This document shows positions 43,240 to 54,411 of a stretch of 64,000 bases of DNA, in pieces. Below the pieces are notes generated by a model that worked only from the letters and a program-made list of their open reading frames with translations, ran no database searches and was not told where the DNA came from. Origin of the DNA: Adiantum capillus-veneris (taxonomy: Eukaryota; Streptophyta; Polypodiopsida; Polypodiales; Pteridaceae). The position numbers and the translations under genes are program-made. Location of the stretch: positions 85,687,881-85,751,880 of the forward strand of contig CM043957.1 of the NCBI GenBank assembly GCA_014529385.2, read 5' to 3'. The stretch's first letter is position 1. Every line of letters starts with the position of its first letter.

Positions 43240-44010
43240 GCATATAAGACCTGTTTAGATTTTTGATTCTCTTATACGACCATTAATATTCAAAAGTTGA
43301 ATAACACGATGTCCAATATGCTTATCATCTCCATGTCTTGGCATTATAGGTACAACTTCACTTATGGAGGTGCTCCATATTGATTTGTTACTTTGCTAGA
43401 CTCATAAGTTACTAACTTGACATCATTGTTAGCATTTTGATTCAAATGTTCTCCAAATGCGTTGAAACATTTGAATTGCAAATATGCATCAATTTTTCCA
43501 AATTGAGGACAATTGTTCTATCTATTTTTGATCATTTTCTTCACTAGATTTTTTAGCTCATGTTCTGTGTCGTGAACATATGGTTGATCATACTTCGGTT
43601 GTTGAATTCTATATGTTACATTTGGTAATAAAGTGTCAATGCTGTGATATATGGAACCATGATCTTTAAAGTTAAAAACTCCTTCTCCTGTTAGGCTATC
43701 ATCAATATTTTCTCTAATAGATGCAAAAGCCAAAATACTATTGTAAGTATGAATATTCTTTCAAAAATTTGTGCTTTTTTAATCATAGGTTTCAAGGAGT
43801 TCTTTGAGTTCTTGAGGGGGTTCTAAGAGAGATTCCAAAACTATTTTGCCATTATTGTAGCAATGTGTACCTTTTGTACGTTTTAAAAATAATTTTGTTT
43901 CATCTTTCCAAAGCATAGCAGAGCAAAGTTGACACAAAGTTTGATATTCCCAAAGTAATGTTGAGCTACATTGTGTTGTTGAATAGGCAATAGAGAAGGA
44001 TGATCAACAT
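43240..44010 (-). pseudogene. Helitron Rep-helicase N-terminal domain remnant
   Basis: On the minus strand, sections in changing frames encode AQHYFGNIKLCVNFALLCFG, HCYNNGKIVLESLLEPPQEL, then (43733-43518) GVFNFKDHGSIYHSIDTLLP and QPYVHDTEHELKN, then PQFGKIDAYLQFKCFNAFGE, then YGAPPISEVVPIM. This order matches the Helitron-like N domain: a cysteine region, the NGK...PP.EL motif, F...G.IYH.I..LLP, and the Y..DTE segment. Helitrons move by rolling-circle replication. The helicase and Rep HUH motifs were not found, and stops are frequent. It is therefore an old fragment. It adjoins the copia relic C2. Confidence 0.72.
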
Positions 44011-45052
44011 TGGTAATATTTGCTATAATATGATCTATGGAGAGGCATACCTCTTCTTTTGATCTCCTATTCTTTTTTTTGGGTGTGCCTATCCATGTAG
44101 AGTTTGGTTTATCTTCTTCTTAAGTTCTATTTTAAATAACTTTTATATTATAAACTTTTTTAATCCATTTATTCTTTGATATTCTGTTTATTGATTAAGT
44201 TCAATATGGATTATTGTTATTAAAATATGAGATACTAATATGTTCTATATTTGATGAAGATATAATATATGATCTTTTGATTTTCATTAATTCTATTAGA
44301 GTTTGTTGCCTTAGTTTGCCTGCTTTTGCGACTTGTTGTTGTTTCTTTATTTGCGTTCTCTCTCTTGCTATTTTTTGGCGTATTTTTCATGAGTGATCTA
44401 AAAGGCTATAAAGATGTCCCAAATATTTTTATCTCAAAGTTCTTGTATACAAAATAAGATACACATATGAATATACAAACTTTCTTAGTTTTATCAATGG
44501 TTTTGATATAGTTGTTGGAATTTGTATAGTTAAGATATTGTTTGCACCATCATTTTTTCTATATTAAGTGATTTACTTTGATTTTATTCAAATCCATCAA
44601 GGTTCAATTGTTGCATTCTTTTGAAAATTCTTCTCTCTATTGCTATTTGTTGACGATATTTTCTTGAACACTTAAGAATACTTTTGAAGTTCTTCTATAT
44701 TTTTTCTTTCCATCTGTATTTATAGGAACAAAATGCCATCATTATAAAATTGAAATATCATTACACAAAGATATTTTCAATAATAGATAAATATACGTGT
44801 ATGCCAACACCTATTACTTATAAACATGCACACTCTATACTCATACATATATACATAGACACATACCCTTACAAATATATAGACATAAAACTATAAACTT
44901 TTATTTTAATGAGTTACTATGAGTATATGCTAAGTTTGTACTTTTTATCTTGTTTCCATTTAAAGAGATACTTAATACTTGTTGGAGGCAATTAACGTAA
45001 AGAAGATATATGAAGTTTTCATACAATATTGATAATAAAAAGGACTATAAAT

Positions 45053-45189
45053 TTTTTTTGGATTGATGATTCTTTTTTGGAGAATGGATCTCAAAGTATA
45101 CATATTTTGTTGATAATTCTTTGTTTTGAGCTATTTTCACTTTATAACCCTAGAAAATTATCAAAAAAGAATCATCAATCCAAAAAAAA
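45053..45189. repeat. Perfect 27-bp inverted repeat with 83-bp loop
   Basis: Bases 45053-45079 (T8 GGATTGATGATTC T6) are the exact reverse complement of 45163-45189. The arms could pair into a long hairpin. It might be a small terminal-inverted-repeat element (MITE) or a hairpin RNA locus. The sequence alone does not decide. Confidence 0.85.
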
Positions 45190-45468
45190 AAAATCCCATA
45201 ATTTTTGTTTGCACAATTGTATCTCATTGTTGAGATCTGCAATGATGCTACCATAAGGATTTTGGGATGTGTCCATATGATCTTTCATACTTTTTACATA
45301 GTCTTTAATCTCCTTTGTCTCCCCTAGAAACTTCAAAGAATTACCTTTAACTTCAGCTCGCATTGGTACTACTCCATGGATTGGAGTGCCATTTAGCTCA
45401 CTCCATATATATGAAAAAAATTTCATATACATTTTATGGTCTAGCTCTATTGTCTCAAATAGATCCAT
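45175..45468 (-). CDS. Unidentified 97-residue open frame
   Basis: The frame starts MDLFETIELDHKMYMKFFSY and has a hydrophilic, helix-prone composition (GETKEIKDYVKSMKDHMDTS). Its C-terminus reads through one arm of the inverted repeat into WDFFFLD. I recognise no family. It lies upstream, in the same orientation, of the Helitron-like remnant and could be part of that element or of a captured host gene fragment. It may also be chance. Confidence 0.2.
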   Translation of the reverse strand: MDLFETIELDHKMYMKFFSYIWSELNGTPIHGVVPMRAEVKGNSLKFLGETKEIKDYVKSMKDHMDTSQNPYGSIIADLNNEIQLCKQKLWDFFFLD

Positions 45469-45844
45469 GAGTTTTTTATGGACATATGATGAAGTTGAGC
45501 AATCAATGATTGCTGCTTTGTTTCTTCTGTTCTTAATCTTTAATTTAACTTCACTTTGATATTCTATCTTGACTCATTTATTTTTCCGCTTGCTATTATG
45601 AATCATTTCAGCATTTTCTTCTTCATTTTCTTTAGGTTCGTGATTTTTCTAAAGTAAAAGCTATCATACTCATTAAGTGCTTTTTATAATCTTATAGATC
45701 TTTGGTGAAAATTTGCATTTAACATTTTTTGATTGGTTGTAACTTTTAATCAATTTGCTTTGCCATGAACTATAGGATCATTGACATCCACTTTATGTCC
45801 TTAAACCCTCAAAACAATAATTTACTATATATTTTAACTACATT

Positions 45845-45845
<1 letters not shown>

Positions 45846-45914
<69 letters not shown>
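45846..45914. repeat. (GT)n(GA)n compound microsatellite
   Basis: About 24 bp of GT passing into about 45 bp of GA. A similar compound tract follows at about 46040-46122. Confidence 0.95.
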
Positions 45915-46039
45915 ATGGGTATGGTTGTGTGTAGTATAGTGTGTGTCCATATACAATAATCAATTAAATGAATAATAAATATCACAATCTAAATCACACA
46001 CATTACACACTGGTGCAATGAGAGTTTATGCATGTGTGT

Positions 46040-46042
46040 GTA

Positions 46043-46122
<80 letters not shown>
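46040..46122. repeat. (GT)n(GA)n compound microsatellite, second copy
   Basis: GT tract of about 40 bp passing into GA of about 40 bp, with the same order and orientation as the tract at 45846. Confidence 0.95.
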
Positions 46123-46125
<3 letters not shown>

Positions 46126-46969
46126 AAGTGATGTGAAAGAAAAAGGCAAAGTCATCAATGATGAAAACAACATCTAAATCTCACATTTTGGTTGAATTAT
46201 TATGTATAAAAATGATTTACTAAAAAACATATAGGGACTCACATAAATATAAGATTATTTTATTTCAAATTTCTCTATAGCTTGATTTACTTGATGTGTC
46301 TCTAAATAATATTTTTTCCAATATTTAAATGCACATAATCATACTTCTTTAAATAAGCTACATTAAATATTCACATTATTATTTATTTATAGAAACTACT
46401 TGTAGATTATAGGTTTGAATTATGTCCTTCTAAACTTCCTTAAAAATTATATGCTTAGAGTAATCAATTCATACGTAAGCTCATAATTATGTATATGATC
46501 GAAAACATTTCAACAAAACAGATAAAGATCTTTACATATTTGAAAATACCTTTTCGTGAGCTCTATAAATGTGTATGCATTGATTGTGTCTATGAATACA
46601 TTTATATCCATATTGTATGTGGTAGAGTATATGTAGATAAAATATACTGGCATATGATTGGTATTTTTATGCTTGTTAAGCTACACTTATGCTCTTAATG
46701 ATTTCAATTGAAAAGTTTGTGTAGAAAAATTATCAAATTTACATATAGTCTATTTTGTTATATGCACATATATATGTCAATATTTAGAATCAACATATTC
46801 AACAATCATATATAATCACATATTTTTAATAGGAGAATGAGATTTGGTTAGAATCCTACCTTCTCTTCTTTTTGAGAAACTTCAAATTATTCTTTGTGCT
46901 TAGAAGTTTTTTCTCTTATAAAACCTAAATTTTCCAAACATGATTTTTTTTTTAAATTTCACATTTACA

Positions 46970-47174
46970 TACAAAACACACACATCTTGGAGAAGACGAA
47001 GGAAGCTCAAGGCACACAACAGAGAGTGTATTAGTTATTGTGCAATGGAAAGATAGATCACCCTAGAATGATGGGCGTATAGACAATGCACGAGGGGAAA
47101 AAACCTCCTAGTGAGGGAAAAAATGCCCCGACGGTCCTAAGTGTGTTCACACATATCACTACCACATGTATATG
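46970..47174 (-). repeat. 3' LTR of C3 (left)
   Basis: Shares CTCAAGGCACACAACA, CCCTAGAATGATGGGCGTAT, CACTACCACATGTATATGGT and other blocks with the right LTR. The termini are eroded, so the exact ends are uncertain. Confidence 0.8.
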
Positions 47175-47256
47175 GTAGAAAATCCCCCCTGGAGTGATGT
47201 AGTGAAGGAGACTTGGCACATAGAGTAAAGGGAAGTACCATGCCCTTAGGACATGA

Positions 47257-48922
47257 CTAGTCTACAAAGGGGAGTAAGCCCAAAGCTTCAAACTTCTCAC
47301 AAGACAATGCCTTTGTGAAAAGATATGCATGGTTGTCCTGTGTTGGCACATAACCCAAGCTGATCTCTCCAGCTGAGAGCCTCTCCCTGACATAGAGGTA
47401 ATGCACCTCAATGTGTTTTGTGCGAGCATGAAAAACTGGGTTCCTCGCAACTGACAATGTGCTCTGGCTGTCAGTGTAGATAGTGTTGGTAGTGTCTTGT
47501 CCAACACCCAAATCAACCATAAGACGTCTGAGCCATACACACTCAACCGTAGCTTTGAAGACTGCCCTATACTGAGCCTCATAACTAGAAGTAGCCACAG
47601 TAGGTTGCTTCTTGCACAACCATGATATACATGAACTGCCAAGCATGAAACAAAAGCCACTTGTGGACACTTGCATGTCAAAACAACCAGCCCAATCTGA
47701 GTCTGAAAATGCATGTAAGTCTAGCAACAATGATCCCCCCTTGGGATAAAACAAGCCAAGATGTAAAGTGTCACTCAAGTAGTGGAAAATACTCTTGACA
47801 GCCTGCCAATGCTTAGACCCTAGGCTATGCATAAATATGCTGACCTATGAGACTGCAAATTGAATATTTGGCCTCGTGTTGCATACATAAATGAGGTAGC
47901 CAACAACAGTTTGGTAAAGAGTGACATCTACAGGATCACCAACATCATGAGACTCAATTTCAAACCTGTTTCCATGGGAGTGGCCATACGTTTGCAATCC
48001 TCAAGTCCAAACTTACATCGTAATGTCTCTATGTAACTTTTCTAATACAAGGCAATACCACCATCACACTGCTTAAACTGTATACCCAAGTAATGATGCA
48101 ACAACCCCAAATATTTCATCTTGAAAGTAACATTCAAATCGCCTTAAATTCAGCATTATGTCTCTCATTTGGTCCAATGATCAGCAAATCAGCCACATAA
48201 AGAACCACAATGAGAAGTACATCACCCTCATGCTTTACATACAATGTGCTTTCTGTTGGATTGTCATGAAAGCCTCGTTTGACTAAATGAGTGTCAGCCT
48301 TCTCATACCAAGCACGAGGAGATTGCTTCAACCCATACAAAGCTTTCTTACATCTACACACTTTATCCTCTTGTCCTTTCTTGACAAAACCACAAGGATG
48401 TGTTACATAAACTTCCTCAAATATGTCACCATTCAAGAAAGCAGTAACAATGTCTGACTGATGTACATCCCAACCAAAATGAACTACCAATGCACATAGA
48501 AAATGCATACTAGTCATACGACAAGTGGGAGAAAAAGTCTCTTCATAATCTACACCTTTTTGTTGTGCATAACCTTTTGCAACAAGTCGAACCTTATGGA
48601 GATCAATCTCACCATCCGGCTTGCGTTTCAACTTGTAAACCCACTTCGTATCAATGACCTTTTTGCCAGGAGGCAAATCACATAAAGTCCATGTGTCATT
48701 TTCTATAAGTGCATCATATTCTGATTGCATGGCAGCCATCCAATTTATTGAATTCTGTGCTTCATCAAAAGATAGAGGTTCTTCAACATCATGTAAGTTA
48801 GACACAGTCAAAGCATAACAATCTGATGCATAAGATGCATGGTGAGAACCTGAATGAGTACGACTAGACAAAGGTGCATCCAATTTACTAGTCATGCAAG
48901 TATGCACCAACCATTTAGGCAT
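47257..48922 (-). pseudogene. pol: RT and RNase H of C3, broken
   Basis: Bases 48922-48134 encode RT: NDTWTLCDLPPGKKVIDTKW, RLVAKGYAQQKGVDYEETFS, SDIVTAFLNGDIFEEVYV, KALYGLKQSPRAWYEK and VVLYVADLLIIG. The active site is YVAD where YVDD is expected, so one catalytic aspartate is lost. Bases about 48133-47834 carry the thumb with shifts. Bases 47832-47257 encode RNase H (HAFSDSDWAGCFDMQVSTSG, YTDSQSTLSVARNPVFHART, KHIEVHYLYVRE). The strand and order are typical of copia. The enzyme would be inactive. Confidence 0.9.
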
Positions 48923-49098
48923 ACCTCTAGCCTGCTCATTTTCAACCCTTTCCTCATCAAGTACATCATATACCTTTGCATCATAATAGGCTGATCTGCA
49001 ACATTTTTAGAAACCCCCATAGGCTATACATTTGCCTCATTGGAATTTACATTTGAACTTCCATCACTGAAAAGAGGTAACAAAGTGTCATAAATGTC

Positions 49099-49889
49099 CT
49101 ATGAGCTGACATTACTGTCTCTAGTACATGACAACAAGGGCTGAATAGAATCTTCCACAAACACAACATCTCTTGAGACCAAGATACACTTTGTTTGCGG
49201 ATGATACAACTTGTAACCTTTGCTTTCAGCACTATAACCAACAAAAATACATTTGACAATCTTATCATCCAATTTTCTGCGCTGTGTTTGCGGCACCAAA
49301 GCATATGCCAAATAGCCAAAAACACGTGTGTGCTCAATAGAAGGCTTTCTATCATGCCATGCTTTATATGGAGTAATAGACTGCAAAGATTTTGTAGGAC
49401 ACCTATTTAGTACATAAGTGGCACACATGATGGCCTCAAGACAAAATGGATACGGAAAAGCTTGACTTTTGACCATACATCGTGCCAAGTCCGTAAGTGA
49501 CATTTGTTTTCTCTCAGCAACACCATTTTGTTGAGGTGTATCAGACACTGTACATTTTTGTTTTATCCCACAAATAGCCAGAAATGCATGAAATTCATGA
49601 GACATATACTCCCCCCTCGATCGGAACAGAGGGTGCCCATAGTACATTTCGAAACATTTTCAGCCATAGCTAGAAATTGTTTGAAGCACATAAATACTTT
49701 GGACTTCGCTTTAAGCGAAAATACCCATGCATGCCTGGAGTAATCATCAATGAAAGTCACGAAGTAAAGGTAATTTCCCAAGGATGGAGTTTGCATGGGC
49801 CCACAAACATCACTATGCTCAAGCTGCAACCTACATGTGTCCCTAACTGAACCATCCTTTGGAAACTTTGAATGCTGCATCTTACCCAA
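49099..49889 (-). pseudogene. pol: Integrase of C3, frameshifted
   Basis: The first frame (49889-49563) has LEHSDVCGPMQTPSLGNYLY and FVTFIDDYSRHAWVF (first Asp region) and reaches LCSDRGG. The frame then shifts. The second (49647-49099) has SHEFHAFLAICGIKQ, DTPQQNGVAERK (Glu) and the C-terminal VFGYLAYALVPQTQRRKLDD and CIFVGYSAESKGYKLYHP. The core motifs are otherwise well conserved. Confidence 0.9.
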
Positions 49890-50545
49890 AATATAGCCTT
49901 CACAAACATGTTTGATAGGTGCTTCAAGAAAGGCGGCAAAGAAGCAACCATATCAGATTTTTGCAAACGCAACAAACTGGTAAAGTTCAGATGATCAAAA
50001 TGTGCATGCCAAAGTTTTGCATCTAAAATAGCCTTAGAATCCACAACTGCATTTGCAAAATTTTGTCTGCACTTATCATACAAAGTGGGCTTATAGAGCC
50101 CATGACATAAAATGCCTGATATAACAATTTCATGACCAAAACTGAGATCATGTACTGTATATCTATCATCCACAAATTTGACTACAAGACCAAGTCTAGC
50201 AAGTGCAGATACAAACAAAAGATTCTTCTTAATCCCAGGTACATAAAGTGCATCAACAAGTGTGAAAGAATTTCTATTTGCACCAGTAAGCACAATCTTT
50301 CTAACTCCCTGAACCGGATAAGAGGCATTGTTGGAACAAGTAACTGAATTTCCATGAGGGATAGACTCAAGAGAGGTGAACAAATCACGATGTGAGGTCA
50401 TGTGCTTTGTAGCACCACTGTCAAAATACCACACATGTGAATCTGCAGCAGTTGACATGCATGCATCATGGACAGTAGAATTATAGGTACACTCTGCACT
50501 AAAAGCCCATTCTACATCAACATTAGCATCACAGTCTCCTTTCAC
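49757..50545 (-). pseudogene. pol: Protease and pre-integrase region of C3
   Basis: The frame contains the copia protease motif WYFDSGATKHMTSHRDLF, followed by ALYVPGIKKNLLFVSALARL and the pre-integrase motif LWHAHFDHLNFTSLLRLQKS. It extends in an alternative frame past a shift near 49900. Protease frees the mature proteins from the polyprotein. The catalytic Asp is present. Confidence 0.88.
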
Positions 50546-51517
50546 AAAAGACTCAACATAGATGCATTTGTAGTGGAACCAACATTTGCATTGGAACCAC
50601 CCTCTTTCTTCTTAGCCTCTTTGGCCTTCAACTTAGGGCACTGCTTGATCAAGTAATCATTAGCTTTACAATAATGGAAGCACATATTCTTTTTACCCTT
50701 TTCACTAGAATTCCCAGACAAATTTCTACCAGCAGAAGCATTAGCAACATGTGATTTTCCACTCGCATAAGAACCATAAGAAGTGGTTGCATTGCTGTTA
50801 CCACCTTTTCTTTGAGCATCAATAAAGGCCTGTTCAATTGCATGATGTCTAGTCCCTTTTTTTTCTTTTGGAATGCGACTCTTGCAATAGCAACGTGCAT
50901 AATGCATCAAACTTGACAACTTCAAGATTTCCTTGGATCATAAATCTCCAAGTACTAACAAAAGTCTTATAAGAATCTGGCAAGGCATCAAGATCAGTCT
51001 GCACAAGGGAACTGTCTGAAATGACTTCACCTGCAAAAATAAGTTGCTCATTGATATCCCGAATACCAGCAAGGAAAGTGTCTATATAATCTGTCTCATG
51101 CATAATCTTTGACTCCAGCTCTTTACACAACAATGCAATTTTAGCCTCATTGCGACTTGCATAAAGACCAGCTAGAATATCCCAAGTCTGTTTTGCAATT
51201 GGCTGAACGAATGTGAGGAGTAATAGTGCGCTTCACAGACAACACAATCAAAGCATGAGCCTACACATCTTTTATATCCCAACGAGCTTGTTCTGCCGTA
51301 GGCAAAACAACTCTAACAGCAACAATCCGTGCAGTAAGACCTGCAACATCCTCAACATGCCTGTATCCTTAGAACCAGGAATGCCTTGCACAATGTTCCA
51401 AACGCCCTTCGACACAAGAACATGTTGCATCATATTAGACCACATAGGGTAATTTTCCCCATCCAATCTGTCCTGTGCAACAAACATCTTGAACACATTT
51501 GTGTTGTTGTCAGCCAT
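50542..51517 (-). pseudogene. gag: Gag of C3, broken into several frames
   Basis: Bases 51517-51272 encode MADNNTNVFKMFVAQDRLDG...NYPMWSNMMQHVLV, a copia gag start. Bases 51133-50849 encode the central part (ETDYIDTFLAGIRDINEQLI). Bases 50925-50542 carry a zinc knuckle remnant CFHYCKANDYLIKQCPKLK, which has an extra residue between the first cysteines and no histidine at the expected place, so it is unlikely to bind zinc. Shifts separate the parts. Confidence 0.85.
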
Positions 51518-51880
51518 GATATATGCTATACCTGATGTGAAAACTGCCCGAAAAGAGGAGAAGGAATGCGGGAACTACATGTGCTATACAACACAAATCG
51601 TAGAAGACCAAAAGGGACCTCTTATGCAAAAAAATGGCACTGTCAAAATTTTTGCACAAAATAACAAAATAGCATGTGCAGTACTGTCTGTAGTGGAAAC
51701 GAAGGCCGAAATGAGCCCGAATAAAAAATATAAGCAGACTAAGCTCTTCGAGCATTTCCAAAAATTTTCTCAACTTGCAAACACTTGCCAAAGCTCACTG
51801 AAATTGGAGAAAGTGAGCAGGCTTGTGCTAGAGCTGCTGATGACAAAGCCCTGGAGGACGCAACATGCTCTGATACCAAT

Positions 51881-52107
51881 TGTTGGAATTAGGATTGCAA
51901 GAAAAGACACACAGCTTTGAGAAGATGAAGAAAACTCAAGGCACACAACAAAGAATGTATTACTTAGTGTGCAATAGAAATATAGATAGCCCTAGAATGA
52001 TGGGCGTATATACAATGCACGGGAAAAGAAACCTCCTAGTGAGGGAAAAATGCCTCGGCAGTCCTAAGTATGTTCACACACATCACTACCACATGTATAT
52101 GGTAACA
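51881..52107 (-). repeat. 5' LTR of C3 (right)
   Basis: On the minus strand it starts TGTTACCATATACATG and ends CCTAATTCCAACA, adjacent to AATTGGTATCAGAGC (primer site at 51868-51879). Its length of about 227 bp is short, as is common in copia elements. Confidence 0.85.
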
Positions 52108-52768
52108 ACAAATCCATGCAAAAAAACATATAAGTAAGTAATTTTACAATTAATTTACCTCTAAGAAATCAATGTTTCTTGCTTGAGATTTTATCTTTAA
52201 AACCTAAACATGTAATAGAATAGATATAAGCCATTTGATTCAAAGAAGAATAGGATATACATAAGCTATTTAATCTAGAAGAATGTGATCGTCACAATTA
52301 TTAATTCCAATAAGATTCATGAATAACTTTACAATGATTTTTAGTCTCCCAGACTCTACATGAGAAAACACTTAACCTCTATTTTCACATGCATATCTTA
52401 AATTTATGTATATATTATGACTATTAAATGATCGTATACTAATAATGTGTAGCTATCTATTATATCTAGCATTTGTTTATATCTCATTAGCTTTTTTTCT
52501 CCCTAAAGCGATGACTATTAAGAACTAAAATTCTAAGTGTTCCCCCTTTTTTGCCAAATGACCTCCAAGTGTCTGATGTTTCTATCTCCCATGTATCTTG
52601 CCAACCTGTAGGCATCACTCTCTTACAAACTCCAGAAATAGAGCAATTTGATTTTCCAATGGTAATAATCTCAAGACAACATTTGACGTATGTTTGGTAT
52701 CAAGATGGTCAGATGCCAAAAAATCTTAGATTCGGGGCAAGAAGGAAAAAACAAAGTGCAATTTAGAA
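52108..52768. other. Spacer with no recognised gene
   Basis: AT-rich sequence between element C3 and the first 1.64-kb repeat. A plus-strand open frame of 71 codons at 52551-52766 has no recognisable domain. Confidence 0.5.
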
Positions 52769-53179
52769 AGAAAAACACAGTGCAATTTAGAGAGAGTGTA
52801 ATGTTGAGACTCTAGACCCAGGGGATGATGCCAAGCTCAATGCAAAGGGGTTACACAAAGCTTTGTTTGACGTTGTAGATTGCTAGAAAGATGGCATGCA
52901 ATGCATTGAACGGGGTGAAAATCAACAATGCTTAGCTACAAGAGTAGGGCTAGATGGTTCTGTGATGGGTAATGCAAAATCCCTACTGTCGATAAAATGT
53001 CAAGATACTAGGCTCGTTATTGATGCAAGCAATGGGACAACCAGTGGATATCTAAGGACAACACAATGGTGAAAAAAGTTTGATTGGTATATAGCAGAAA
53101 TAGGTGAGATATGCATCAGGTTGCGAGCATGTGGAGTCTTTATTTTTTTCCTTCATGCCATCTCAGTTTCTCTTCCCCC

Positions 53180-53229
<50 letters not shown>

Positions 53230-54411
53230 AGCAAGCTTTTTTTTTTTTGGTGTGAATCTATAGAGAAAAGTTTGCTTTGTGGACAGAAAGCTTGCTCAAA
53301 GATATCTCTCCATACCCATCCCCTAAGAACAAAGAAAGAGTGAATTGCACAATTAGTATATCAATACAAAGGACATGTTAGTATACTAGTGTTATAATCG
53401 GCTAGCATATTTTGTGGTAGCTTTGCAAATTTCAATTTTAAGGAAATAATTGCCAAACATACACATCCTCATAAGCTAAAATCCATCAATACTCAAAGAT
53501 TAACCCAAACAAAACCATTTTACGTCTTGTTAGATCTTTGGATATTTAATTTTGGTAGTCTCTACCCCTTTGCTAGGTGTCTAAGGATTCCTAGGATGGG
53601 CACCATAAAAGTTTTAAATTGGGAATCCTATTTAAAAGTTTCCTTATAGTCATAAGCTTTCTCCCACCTTTCTCCCTAGCTATACATGGCTCAATTTGGT
53701 GTTATGTATAAAAAATTAGAGCACTTTTGGTGGATTTTATCTAAAACAACTTCAAAACCACTTAACAAGATCAAGAATGGTCAATTTAAATAGTATTTTT
53801 GAGTGATACCTATATGACTAGACTTCTCTTGATATGTACATTATTGAAATGGGTAGTTACAATATTCCACTATGAAGGAATCCATGGAGTCCAATCCATG
53901 TGTTGTCTCACTTTTGAACTGTGACTTGACCACTCTATTGTACTAGTCTTGTGCTACTTGGTGGTACGGTTTTTGAATTATTTAGATCATAAAATCACCA
54001 AAAGCAATCATTTTACTTGTTTGGTATGTTTTTACCACTCTTTGACCCTAGAAAACTTCACTAGGCACTTATTCCAAGTTAGATCTATGAGATGGTAAAA
54101 TTTCATGTCATTTAATTGGTGCGCGTCGATTGAAATCCATGTGCCTCTACATTTATGAAAATTGACTTTATCACCCTATGACACTACGTCTCTAAAATGT
54201 TGCTCCAAAATTCCAAGTGATTTGGAGTTATTTTATCCCCTCCACTATGAGTTTCAATGTTTCATCTGCAATCTAAATTTTGGAGCCAACAAACTTGTTT
54301 CTAGTTTTTTCTTTTTAAATCCCTAATTTGCTAACGTTTCAAGGCTGCAATACTTAGGCTACGAACTATGTGTGGTACAAATCTCAGTGTCATATGTGAT
54401 TACCCATGGAT
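52769..54411. repeat. 1.64-kb direct repeat, copy 1
   Basis: Matches 58379-60020 along its length with few differences and a (CT)n tract of different size (here 53186-53225). It starts near AAAAACACAGTGCAATTTAG and ends at CATATGTGATTAC. It has no coding homology. Its ends do not have LTR form, and no primer site follows, so I do not call it an LTR. Confidence 0.92.
53186..53225. repeat. (CT)20 microsatellite
   Basis: CT tract inside repeat copy 1. It corresponds to a longer tract (about 64 bp) in copy 2, showing length change since the duplication. Confidence 0.95.

Larger units (their letters stand above)
44010..46960. other. AT-rich region with inverted repeat and microsatellites
   Basis: No recognisable gene. 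It could be the unrecognised remainder of the Helitron remnant. It contains a 27-bp inverted repeat (45053-45189), a minus-strand open frame at 45175-45468 of unknown nature, and compound GT/GA microsatellites. The CTTTTT-rich composition makes other short frames unreliable. Confidence 0.5.
46970..52107 (-). mobile_element. Ty1/copia retrotransposon, element C3, decayed
   Basis: Minus-strand gag, protease, integrase, RT and RNase H occur in copia order, between two short direct repeats of about 205-230 bp. Beside the right repeat lies a primer-binding site (minus-strand TGGTATCAGAGC), and beside the left one a purine tract (AGGGGGGATTTT). This gives a near-complete element of about 5.1 kb. 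The repeats differ at many positions and the outer end of the left one is lost. Each coding domain has stops or shifts. The RT active site reads YVAD. No target duplication was identified. Confidence 0.9.
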
